This document shows positions 57,977 through 64,000 of a stretch of 64,000 bases of DNA, piece after piece. The stretch covers positions 18,765-82,764 of the forward strand of contig JBFKAV010000002.1 of NCBI GenBank assembly GCA_041621405.1, in the 5' to 3' direction. Under the pieces are notes generated by a model. It was not told the DNA's origin and made no database searches. It saw only the letters and a program-made list of their open reading frames with translations. The stretch's first letter is position 1. Each line of letters opens with the position of its first letter. Made by a program: the position numbers and the translations under genes. The stretch comes from JBFKAV01 sp041621405 (GTDB lineage Bacteria > Pseudomonadota > Alphaproteobacteria > Rhodobacterales > Rhodobacteraceae).

Positions 57977-59014
57977 TCAGCTTTCGTAGTCTATCACGTG
58001 GCGCAGCTGTTTTTCGTATTCCAGCGCCTTTCCGGTGCCGAGCGCGACGCAGTTGAGCGACTCGTCGGCGACCGAGATCGCGAGTCCGGTCTGCTCGCGG
58101 AGTGCGAGGTCGAGCTCGCCCAGGAGCGCGCCGCCCCCCGTGAGCATAACGCCGCGGTCGACGATGTCGGCCGCGAGGTCGGGCGGCGTGGCCTCGAGCG
58201 CGATCATTACCGCCTCGCAGATCTGCTGCACCGGCTCCGACATCGCCTCGCAAACCTGAGCCTGGTTGATCTCGATCTCCTTCGGCACGCCGTTCAGGAG
58301 GTCGCGGCCGCGGATGTGCATCGTCGCGCCGCGGCCGTCATCGGGCATCCGCGCCGTGCCGATCGAGGTCTTGATCCGCTCCGCGGTCGACTCGCCGACA
58401 AGCAGGTTCTGCTGCCGGCGCAGGTAGGAGATGATCGCCTCGTCCATCCTGTCGCCGCCGACCCGGACCGAGCGGGCATAGACGATGTCGCCCAGGGACA
58501 GAACCGCGACCTCGGTTGTGCCGCCGCCGACGTCGACGACCATATTGCCGGTTGGGTCGGTGATCGGCATTCCCGCCCCGATCGCCGCTGCGATCGGCTC
58601 GGCGATCAGCCCGGCGCGGCCGGCGCCGGCCGACAGCACCGAGTTGCGGATCGCCCGCTTCTCCACAGGCGTCGCGCCGTGCGGCACGCACACGATGACC
58701 TTGGGCTTGGAGAAGGTGGTGCGCTTGTGAACCTTGCGGATAAAGTACTTGATCATCTCTTCGGCCACCGCGAAGTCGGCGATCACGCCCTCGCGCATCG
58801 GCCGGATCGCCTGGATCGAGTCTGGCGTGCGGCCGAGCATCAGCTTGGCATCCTCGCCCACGGCCAGCACCTGCCGCTTGCCCTCTTTCACGTGGTAGGC
58901 GACGACCGAGGGCTCGTTGAGGATGATCCCCTTGCCCCGGATATAGACGAGCGTATTCGCCGTCCCCAGGTCGATCGCCATATCCGACGAAAACAAACCG
59001 CCAAACCCGGCCAT
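57977..59014 (-). CDS. mreB: Rod shape-determining protein MreB (bacterial actin)
   Basis: 345 aa. Phosphate 1 AIDLGTANTLVY, connect 1 and phosphate 2 VVDVGGGTTEVAVLSLG, and adenosine loop LTGGGALLGELD. MAGFGGLFSSDMAIDLG is the expected N-terminus, so ATG 59014 is used rather than the longer in-frame extension. It polymerises under the inner membrane and directs the elongasome. It is the first gene of mreB-mreC-mreD-mrdA-rodA-ghrA. Confidence 0.96.
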   Translation of the reverse strand: MAGFGGLFSSDMAIDLGTANTLVYIRGKGIILNEPSVVAYHVKEGKRQVLAVGEDAKLMLGRTPDSIQAIRPMREGVIADFAVAEEMIKYFIRKVHKRTTFSKPKVIVCVPHGATPVEKRAIRNSVLSAGAGRAGLIAEPIAAAIGAGMPITDPTGNMVVDVGGGTTEVAVLSLGDIVYARSVRVGGDRMDEAIISYLRRQQNLLVGESTAERIKTSIGTARMPDDGRGATMHIRGRDLLNGVPKEIEINQAQVCEAMSEPVQQICEAVMIALEATPPDLAADIVDRGVMLTGGGALLGELDLALREQTGLAISVADESLNCVALGTGKALEYEKQLRHVIDYES

Positions 59015-59046
59015 GACAGGACTTCCCCTCGTTCCCAAAGCACAAA

Positions 59047-59072
59047 GCCGCGACTCCGCCCGGAGCCGCGGC
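59047..59072 (-). promoter_or_regulatory. GC-rich hairpin in the mreB 5' leader
   Basis: On the minus strand the arms GCCGCGGCTCC and GGAGTCGCGGC pair over 11 positions (one G-U) around a GGGC loop, ending about 30 nt before the mreB start. It could tune translation or mRNA stability of the operon. Confidence 0.45.
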
Positions 59073-59129
59073 AACGCCTGCTTATAGTGAAGTGGGGCGA
59101 CGGGCGAAAGGGGGGCCGTCGGCGGCATC

Positions 59130-59148
59130 GGCAAAAATCCGTTTTGCC
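59130..59148. promoter_or_regulatory. Inverted repeat upstream of mreB
   Basis: GGCAAAA-ATCCG-TTTTGCC, a perfect 7-bp dyad with a 5-bp spacer, lies about 45 bp upstream of the possible mreB -10. It may be an operator. Confidence 0.35.
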
Positions 59149-59367
59149 AACCGAACTTGTACGACCCATACATTCCTTCGGGGGAATCCTCCGCATGGGA
59201 CCCAACAATTGCAATTTCCCGACATGCAGCATCTTGCTGGTCCGTCCGCCACCGGCGAGGGGAAACATCGCGCGCCGACAGTCACCGAGGATCCCACTCC
59301 GGAGCATTCAGGTGAGTCGGCCCGTCCCGTCGGCCGGCGAGGGAGACGGTGAAGTGGCGGGAGACGC

Positions 59368-60132
59368 TCAGATCCACTCGGCCGCGCGGAGCGCCTTCTC
59401 GAACGAACGCCCGATCGGCACCTCCCGGCCGTCGGTCGTACGGACCGACCGGCTGCGGCCGGCGCGCACGATCCGGTCGACCGCGCTCCTTGCCACCCAC
59501 CACGAGCGGTGCACCTGGAGCCCGTCGGCGGCCGCGAGATCCTGCACCGCGTCGCGCATCCGGTGCAGAACTAGACCCTCGCCCTCGTCGGTGCGAACCC
59601 TGAGGTAGTGGTCTTCCATCTGCAGGTAGAGGATGCGGCCGCCAAGGCCCTCGGGGCGCCGCCGCAAGAGCCCTACCGTCGGCATAACGGGCGCGCCGGA
59701 GGATGGCCCGAGCGACTCGGACAAACGGACCGGTTCGGTGCCGAGAACCGGCCAGCGCTCGATCGCCCAGAACTGGATCAGGCAGAAGTTCAGATTGATG
59801 AAGGCCACGTTGAGGTAGGTAACCCACGGCGGCGGCAGTCCGCCCTCCGGGTCGACAAGGCTCTGCATCAGCCAGCGGACCTCGAAGGTGAGCGGCATCG
59901 CGCCGAGCAAAGCCGAGGTGAGAATCAGCACCCAGCCCGGGTAGCGCCCGGGCCCGAGGCTCGCCCGGACCCCGCGGGCGATCACGATCATCTGCAGCCA
60001 GCCGGCGGACACCGCCACGATCCAGAAAGCTGCGTGGTCGGCGAAGGCCTCGTTGCCCGCCACGCCGTCGCGGGCTTGCCAGACCATGAAGCCCGAGGTG
60101 AGCGCAATCGCCGCGGCGTAGCGCCCGAGCAC
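59368..60132 (-). CDS. Membrane-bound LytTR-type transcriptional regulator (start uncertain)
   Basis: 254 aa from GTG 60132. The N-terminal half has about four hydrophobic segments (RYAAAIALTSGFMVW, AFWIVAVSAGWLQMIVIA, WVLILTSALLGAMPL, VAFINLNFCLIQFWAI). A C-terminal LytTR DNA-binding domain follows: ILYLQMEDHYLRVRT, MRDAVQDL, GLQVHRSWWVA, then VPIGRSFEKALR. There is no receiver or kinase partner, so signal input is probably through the membrane part. GGAGG lies 28 nt before the GTG but 8 nt before an in-frame ATC (60153), so the real start could be upstream. It is divergent from three membrane/secreted protein genes. Confidence 0.8.
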   Translation of the reverse strand: MLGRYAAAIALTSGFMVWQARDGVAGNEAFADHAAFWIVAVSAGWLQMIVIARGVRASLGPGRYPGWVLILTSALLGAMPLTFEVRWLMQSLVDPEGGLPPPWVTYLNVAFINLNFCLIQFWAIERWPVLGTEPVRLSESLGPSSGAPVMPTVGLLRRRPEGLGGRILYLQMEDHYLRVRTDEGEGLVLHRMRDAVQDLAAADGLQVHRSWWVARSAVDRIVRAGRSRSVRTTDGREVPIGRSFEKALRAAEWI

Positions 60133-60175
60133 GCTGCCAGTCAGCCGTCGGATCGCAGTTTCCTCCGGATGCGGG

Positions 60176-60198
60176 ACCGTTCGCGGTTCGCGAATGGT
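60176..60198. promoter_or_regulatory. Dyad between the LytTR gene and the DUF2141 operon
   Basis: Arms ACCGTTCGCG and CGCGAATGGT (9 of 10 complementary) are separated by GTT. It is in the gap of about 200 bp between divergent genes and is a candidate operator, although LytTR proteins usually bind direct rather than inverted repeats. Confidence 0.45.
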
Positions 60199-60283
60199 AC
60201 CACCCGAGCCGCCCACGAAACAACCGCGCCTCAGACGAAGCCCGGCTGGAGCTGGCCCGGCCGCCGCGTTTTCCTCGCAGTGT

Positions 60284-60301
60284 CGATGGGATCGCCCATC
60301 G
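60284..60301 (+). promoter_or_regulatory. Hairpin in the DUF2141 gene leader
   Basis: CGATGGG-ATCG-CCCATCG, a perfect 7-bp stem with a 4-nt loop, ends 28 bp before the ATG at 60330. It may affect translation or mark a regulator site. Confidence 0.4.
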
Positions 60302-60329
60302 CAGGAAACGCATGGCAAGGGAGTCCAAG

Positions 60330-60884
60330 ATGAAACCGAATGCAGTACGTGCTGCCCTGATCCTCGCGGCGACGCTCGCCGCGTCGGCGGCGACGGCGGG
60401 CGAGATCACGGTGCGCGTGACCGGGTTCGCCGGTGACGCCGGGGCCGCGCGCATCATCCTGATGCCAGGAGAGGCTGGATACCGCGGCGAGGTGGGCCTC
60501 GCTCGCGAAGTGAGTGTGCCGATCTCGGGCGGCGTCGCGCACTGGCGGGCCGATGACCTCGCGTCCGGCAGCTACGCGCTCATCGCCCATCACGACCGCA
60601 ACGCGAACGGCGACCTCGACCGGCCGGTCCTGACCCTGCCGCTCGAGCCCTACGGCTATTCCAACGGCGCCTGGACCAGCTTCGGCCTGCCGCCCTACGA
60701 GGAGGTCGCCTTCACCGTTAGCGAGGCGCCGGTGTTCCAGGCGGTGCACCTGCGCGTCAACGCCTTCGTCGCCGCCGGGCAGATGTTGCTCGTGGGTCTG
60801 CCTTCGCTCTTCGCGATCTTCGGCGGCCTCGCACTCTTCCGTCGCTGGCGGGCTGGAATCGCCCCCGGCAACTCACAAGCCTGA
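60330..60884 (+). CDS. DUF2141-like secreted/membrane-anchored protein
   Basis: 184 aa. A signal peptide (AALILAATLAASAATAG, cleavage near residue 24) precedes a beta-rich domain with GSYALIAHHDRNANGDLD, the DUF2141 hallmark. A C-terminal hydrophobic segment (AAGQMLLVGLPSLFAIFGGLALF) then a basic tail RRWRAG suggests anchoring in the inner membrane with the domain in the periplasm. The ATG at 60330 follows AGGGAG; an ATG at 60312 would add six residues. First gene of a three-gene set. Confidence 0.78.
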   Translation: MKPNAVRAALILAATLAASAATAGEITVRVTGFAGDAGAARIILMPGEAGYRGEVGLAREVSVPISGGVAHWRADDLASGSYALIAHHDRNANGDLDRPVLTLPLEPYGYSNGAWTSFGLPPYEEVAFTVSEAPVFQAVHLRVNAFVAAGQMLLVGLPSLFAIFGGLALFRRWRAGIAPGNSQA

Positions 60885-60897
60885 AAGGAGGCCCACA

Positions 60898-61530
60898 ATG
60901 CAGACCCAAACCTTCATCCGCTTCGGCGCCCTCGCGCTGGCCGCGAGCGGCTTGGCGCTCGGCTATTCCTACGTCAGCCACCCGCACCACATGACACCGG
61001 AGGTGATCGCCTCGACGTCGTGGATCGTGATCCACCTTCTCTTCGCGGCCTCGCTGGTGCTCGGACTGCTTGGCACCACGGCGCTTTATGGCGTGACGGC
61101 GGGACGCAGCGGCGCAATCGGCGCGGCCGGCTTCGCGACGCTGTTCGTGGGGATGATGATGATCTTCGGGCTCGACTTCTACGAGGTCTTCATCGCGCCC
61201 TTCCTCGCGCAGCACTACCCCGAGGTGATCCACGACCACGGCGCGGGCGAGGCGATGGGTTGGGTGGCGCTGGCCTTCCCACTCGCCGGGGCGTTGACCG
61301 TGATCGGCTACGCGCTTCTCGGCTGGGCCTGGCTCAGGGCGGGCGTGGTCTCGCGCGCGGCCGGGCTCGCACTGATCGTCTCCGCGGTCGCCTTCGGCTT
61401 CGGCCTCAGCCCGCTCGGCGGGCTAGGGCTCGCGCGGGTCACCGCCGCCGCCTTTGGTGCCGTGCTGATCTGGATCGGCATGGCCGCGCTGTCCGGCCGC
61501 CGGTCTTTCGTCGTTCCGGCTGGCTCGTGA
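60898..61530 (+). CDS. Hypothetical integral membrane protein, about six helices
   Basis: 210 aa. Hydrophobic segments include FGALALAASGLALGYSYV, WIVIHLLFAASLVLGLLG, AAGFATLFVGMMMIFGL, WVALAFPLAGALTVIGYALL, AGLALIVSAVAFGFGL and TAAAFGAVLIWIGMAAL. Histidines SHPHHMTPE after helix 1 and HYPEVIHDHG in a loop could bind metal or heme. GAAAGGAGG precedes the ATG, 13 bp after the DUF2141 gene. I do not recognise the family. Confidence 0.75.
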   Translation: MQTQTFIRFGALALAASGLALGYSYVSHPHHMTPEVIASTSWIVIHLLFAASLVLGLLGTTALYGVTAGRSGAIGAAGFATLFVGMMMIFGLDFYEVFIAPFLAQHYPEVIHDHGAGEAMGWVALAFPLAGALTVIGYALLGWAWLRAGVVSRAAGLALIVSAVAFGFGLSPLGGLGLARVTAAAFGAVLIWIGMAALSGRRSFVVPAGS

Positions 61531-61564
61531 CCGGGCCAGCACCGTCGGGCAAGGGAGAGCACTC

Positions 61565-61831
61565 ATGAAAATGCTGCGCGACATCCTGACCTTCCAGAAG
61601 ATGATCTCGCCCGTCCTGCTGCAGATCCTGTTCTGGGCCGGCATCGGCGGCACGCTCTACGGTACCTGGGTGCTGATCCGGCTCGAACACTGGGCCTGGT
61701 GGATGGCACTTCTGTTCGGCCTGCTCGCCACCCGCGTGATCTTCGAGTTCGCGATCCTCGCGTTCCGTGCCTTCGACCGGCTGAGCGAGATTCGCGATTT
61801 CCTGGCTGGGATGGGCCCGCGGGACGGCTGA
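61565..61831 (+). CDS. DUF4282-like small membrane protein
   Basis: 88 aa with two transmembrane helices (ILFWAGIGGTLYGTWVLI and ALLFGLLATRVIFEFAILAF). The pattern FQKMISPVLLQILFW near the start and RVIFEFAILAFRAFDRLSEIRD at the end matches DUF4282. It is the last gene of the set divergent from the LytTR regulator. The stop codon lies inside the loop of a strong terminator hairpin. Confidence 0.78.
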   Translation: MKMLRDILTFQKMISPVLLQILFWAGIGGTLYGTWVLIRLEHWAWWMALLFGLLATRVIFEFAILAFRAFDRLSEIRDFLAGMGPRDG

Positions 61832-61846
61832 CACCGTCCCGCGGGC
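61815..61846. terminator. Strong bidirectional terminator hairpin between DUF4282 and leuA
   Basis: GCCCGCGGGACGG-CTGACA-CCGTCCCGCGGGC, a perfect 13-bp stem with a 6-nt loop. The DUF4282 stop (61829-61831) is within the loop, so the ascending arm is coding. The convergent leuA stop is 12 bp away. There is no T-run on either side. Confidence 0.75.
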
Positions 61847-61858
61847 AGCGCGGACGCG

Positions 61859-63436
61859 TCAGCCGGCGTCCTTGTAGCTCACCGTCTTCACATCGGAGTC
61901 CGGGTCCGACTTCTGGCGGCGCACGATGAGTCGGTTCAGCGCGTTGACGTAGGCCTTGGCCGAGGCCACCACGGTGTCGGTGTCGGCTGCCTGGCCGGTG
62001 GCAATCCGGCCGGATTCCTCGAGCCGCACGCTCACCGTGGCCTGGGCGTCGGTTCCCTCGGTCACCGCGTGCACCTGGTAGAGCTGCAGCGTGGCCTCGT
62101 TCGGGTAGATCTCCCGCACCGCCTTGAAGGTGGCGTCGACCGGGCCGTCGCCCTGGGCGGTGACCCGGTGCTCCACGCCGCCGACCGAAAGCACCAGGTC
62201 GGCCGATTGCGGCGCCTCGGTGCCGCAGATCACGCGCAGGAACTTCACCTGCAGGTGGTCGTTCTCGGTGTTCACCTCGGTATCGCGCATCAAGGCGACC
62301 AGGTCGTCGTCGTAGACTTCCTTCTTGCGGTCGGCGAGCGCCTTGAAACGGACGAAGACGTCGTTGAGCTGGTTGTCGGCCAGATCGTAGCCAAGCTCGG
62401 ACATCTTCGCGCGGAGCGCCGCGCGGCCCGAATGCTTGCCCATCACCAGGTTCGTCGCCTTCAGCCCGATGTCCGAGGGCCGCATGATCTCGAAGGTCTC
62501 GGCGTTCTTCAGCATCCCGTCCTGATGGATGCCCGACTCGTGGGCAAAGGCGTTCTTGCCCACGATCGCCTTGTTGAACTGGACCGGGAAGCCCGACACC
62601 GTGCTCACACGACGCGAGACGTTGATGATCTTTGCCGTGTCGATCCCGGTCCGGTAGGGAAGGATGTCGTTGCGGACCTTCATCGCCATGACCACTTCCT
62701 CGAGCGCCGTGTTGCCCGCCCGCTCGCCGAGGCCGTTGATCGTGCACTCGATCTGCCGTGCGCCCGCCTCCACAGCGGCCAGCGCGTTCGCCGTCGCCAT
62801 CCCGAGGTCGTTGTGGCAGTGGGTTGCGAAGGTGACTTCGTCGGCGCCGGGCACCTTCTCCCTCAGCATCCGGATCAGGTTCGCGCTCTCGAGGGGGTAG
62901 GTGTAGCCAACCGTGTCGGGGATGTTGATCGTGGTCGCGCCCGCCTTGATCGCGATCTCCACCACCCGGCAGAGGTAGTCGTGCTCGGTCCGGGTCGCGT
63001 CCATCGGCGACCACTGGACGTTGTCGCAGAGGTTCCGCGCATGGGTCACGGTCTCGTGGATCCGCTCGGCCATCTGGTCCTTGTCGAGGTTCGGGATGGC
63101 GCGGTGCAAGGGCGAGGTGCCGATGAAGGTGTGGATGCGCGGGCGCTTGGCGTGCCTGACCGCCTCCCAGCAGCGGTCGATGTCCTTCAGGTTGGCCCGC
63201 GCCAGCCCACAGATCACCGCCGACTTCGCCCGCCGGGCGATGTCGGAAACCGCCTCGAAATCGCCTTCGGAGGCGATCGGGAAGCCGGCCTCGATGATGT
63301 CGACCCCCATCTCGTCCAGAAGCTCGGCGATCTCGAGCTTCTCGTCATGCGTCATCGTGGCGCCGGGGGATTGCTCGCCGTCGCGGAGCGTGGTGTCGAA
63401 GATCAGGACGTGGTCCTGGTCGGCCTTGGTGGTCAT
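61859..63436 (-). CDS. leuA: 2-isopropylmalate synthase
   Basis: 525 aa, full-length LeuA. The TIM barrel opens with FDTTLRDGEQSPGATM; HCHNDLGMATANALAAVEAGA carries the metal His pair; the C-terminal LeuA dimer/regulatory domain (from about 390, leucine feedback) is present, with DATFKAVREIYPNEATLQLYQV. It condenses acetyl-CoA with 2-oxoisovalerate in leucine synthesis. AAGGA precedes the ATG at 63436. A leucine-rich leader peptide is encoded 78 bp upstream. Confidence 0.95.
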   Translation of the reverse strand: MTTKADQDHVLIFDTTLRDGEQSPGATMTHDEKLEIAELLDEMGVDIIEAGFPIASEGDFEAVSDIARRAKSAVICGLARANLKDIDRCWEAVRHAKRPRIHTFIGTSPLHRAIPNLDKDQMAERIHETVTHARNLCDNVQWSPMDATRTEHDYLCRVVEIAIKAGATTINIPDTVGYTYPLESANLIRMLREKVPGADEVTFATHCHNDLGMATANALAAVEAGARQIECTINGLGERAGNTALEEVVMAMKVRNDILPYRTGIDTAKIINVSRRVSTVSGFPVQFNKAIVGKNAFAHESGIHQDGMLKNAETFEIMRPSDIGLKATNLVMGKHSGRAALRAKMSELGYDLADNQLNDVFVRFKALADRKKEVYDDDLVALMRDTEVNTENDHLQVKFLRVICGTEAPQSADLVLSVGGVEHRVTAQGDGPVDATFKAVREIYPNEATLQLYQVHAVTEGTDAQATVSVRLEESGRIATGQAADTDTVVASAKAYVNALNRLIVRRQKSDPDSDVKTVSYKDAG

Positions 63437-63467
63437 GAGTCGATTCCTTGTCTGTCCTTGGCACTTT

Positions 63468-63506
63468 CCCCGGGCGCTGGCTACCTCCGAGCGGTCGCGC
63501 CCGAGG
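63468..63506 (-). promoter_or_regulatory. Attenuator-type hairpin between the leader peptide and leuA
   Basis: On the minus strand CCTCGGGCGC pairs with GCGCCCGGGG (one U-G) around a 19-nt loop. It begins just after the leader stop and ends about 30 nt before leuA. It lacks a U-run, so it could act by hiding the leuA start region or by Rho rather than as an intrinsic terminator. Confidence 0.45.
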
Positions 63507-63514
63507 GGGCACGC

Positions 63515-63604
63515 TCAGAGGCGGCTAAGGAGCAGGAGCAGGGCATGCGGCAAGGCGGCGCGGGGGGCGCCGGGATGGGTCGCGAGATGCGCGGGCCTTG
63601 CCAT
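63515..63604 (-). CDS. leuL: Leucine-rich leader peptide of leuA (attenuator)
   Basis: 29 aa, starting ATG 63604 and ending in ALLLLLSRL then TGA. Five consecutive leucine codons (CTG CTC CTG CTC CTT) plus a near-terminal CTC make it a typical ribosome-mediated attenuation peptide: scarce Leu-tRNA would stall ribosomes and change folding ahead of leuA. TATAGT lies about 10-15 bp upstream of the ATG as a likely -10, implying a very short leader before the peptide. No strong Shine-Dalgarno is visible. Confidence 0.7.
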   Translation of the reverse strand: MARPAHLATHPGAPRAALPHALLLLLSRL

Positions 63605-63695
63605 GGCGCCGGACTATACGAAGCGGAAATGAAAAGGGAAGGGCGAACTTGACCTTCGCGACCCACAACCTAGGTCGACCCGCCGGAGGTGCGGG

Positions 63696-64000
63696 GTGGA
63701 GCGTGCGTTGCTGATCGGGTCCTCGGGAGGCATCGGCGCCGGGCTCGCCGCCGCGCTGGCCGCGCGGAGCGTCGCCGTCACCGGGCTTTCGCGCCGGGGG
63801 CAGGGGCTCGACGTCACCGACGAGGCCTCGGTCACCGCTGCGCTGGGGGCGCTCTCGGAGCCATTCGATCTGATCCTCGTTGCGACCGGCGGCCTCGAGA
63901 TCGGACCGCACAGCCCCGAGAAGTCCCTGCGCGATCTTAACCCCGATGCCCTTGCCGCGCAGTTCGCGCTCAACGCCATCGGCCCGGCGCTGGTGCTGAA
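63696..64000 (+). CDS. Short-chain dehydrogenase/reductase, N-terminal part (runs off window)
   Basis: Starts at GTG 63696 with GGAGGT 5 bp before it; about 101 residues are in the window. ALLIGSSGGIGAGLAAALA is the TGxxxGxG-type cofactor loop, DVTDEASV follows the second strand, and VATGG takes the NNAG place. NAIGPALVLK is the helix 5 region. It resembles the CsgA/SDR_c10-type family. Being truncated, the catalytic Tyr-x3-Lys is not visible. It is divergent from the leuA leader across 91 bp. Confidence 0.8.
   Translation, partial: MERALLIGSSGGIGAGLAAALAARSVAVTGLSRRGQGLDVTDEASVTAALGALSEPFDLILVATGGLEIGPHSPEKSLRDLNPDALAAQFALNAIGPALVL

Larger units (their letters stand above)
59015..59367. other. 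mreB leader and intergenic region with two hairpins
   Basis: This 353-bp gap separates mreB from the LytTR gene 3' end. It holds a strong GC hairpin in the mreB leader (59047-59072), a possible -10 (TATAAG on the minus strand near 59081-59086) and a second inverted repeat (59130-59148). An in-frame upstream extension of mreB is open but starts from an implausible sequence. No gene is supported. Confidence 0.5.

Noticed and set aside
60133..60318. N-terminal extension of the LytTR protein to an ATG at 60318
   Set aside because: The extra 62 residues are low-quality (Cys/His/Arg/Ala-rich), would cover the 23-bp dyad and run into the start region of the divergent DUF2141 gene.

Overview
The window is high-GC alphaproteobacterial chromosome. 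The pcaQ/pcaDCHG/pobA block, irr divergent from fabA-fabB-fabI, an exact FNR/FnrL box, a kpsT-kpsE-kdsA capsule block and the mre-mrdA-rodA cluster all fit a Rhodobacterales (Rhodobacteraceae/Paracoccaceae) host. I count about 61 protein genes, one tRNA-Gln and one probable leader peptide. There is no rRNA, CRISPR array, prophage or intact insertion sequence. Both ends cut through genes.

Regions. 1-3.0 kb: end of a methyltransferase-like gene, an ArsR/SqrR-like regulator, an enolase-superfamily enzyme and a GNAT acetyltransferase. 3.0-14.2 kb: one minus-strand catabolic block. It holds a TmpA/TmpB-like organophosphonate oxygenase pair with an alcohol dehydrogenase, an MFS carrier, then protocatechuate catabolism (pcaB, a DUF849 beta-keto acid cleavage enzyme, pcaG, pcaH, pcaC, pcaD) under divergent pcaQ, with pobA beside it. 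14.3-18.6 kb: small metabolic and unknown genes. 18.6-25 kb: fabI-fabB-fabA divergent from irr, a malate/lactate-type dehydrogenase, NAD kinase and glyA. 25-33 kb: hydrolase, metal P1B-ATPase with a 91-aa partner, a second enolase-superfamily enzyme, and an FNR-boxed alcohol dehydrogenase/kinase pair. 33-39.6 kb: L,D-transpeptidase, then a branched-chain 2-oxoacid dehydrogenase (E1 alpha, E1 beta, E2) with an amino acid dehydrogenase, and a class IV aminotransferase. 39.8-45.3 kb: a cytochrome oxidase locus with two subunit III-type genes, then a DUF2189 protein. 45.9-49.3 kb: tRNA-Gln and capsule export. 49.4-52.2 kb: NhaA, an Fe-S uracil-DNA glycosylase and SseB. 52.5-59.0 kb: mreB-mreC-mreD-mrdA-rodA-ghrA cell-shape operon. 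59.4-61.8 kb: membrane-bound LytTR regulator divergent from three small membrane/secreted proteins. 61.9-63.6 kb: leuA behind a leucine-rich leader peptide. 63.7 kb to the end: start of a short-chain dehydrogenase.

How they work together. 4-hydroxybenzoate is hydroxylated by PobA to protocatechuate, then PcaHG, PcaB, PcaC and PcaD carry it to beta-ketoadipate. The usual last enzymes (PcaI, PcaJ, PcaF) are absent, and the DUF849 enzyme embedded in the operon could cleave beta-ketoadipate with acetyl-CoA instead. Other points of interest are a two-hairpin intergenic repeat family (four copies, three placed just after stop codons), a gene that appears to use an ATT start, the leucine attenuator peptide, and the LytTR/membrane-protein locus.
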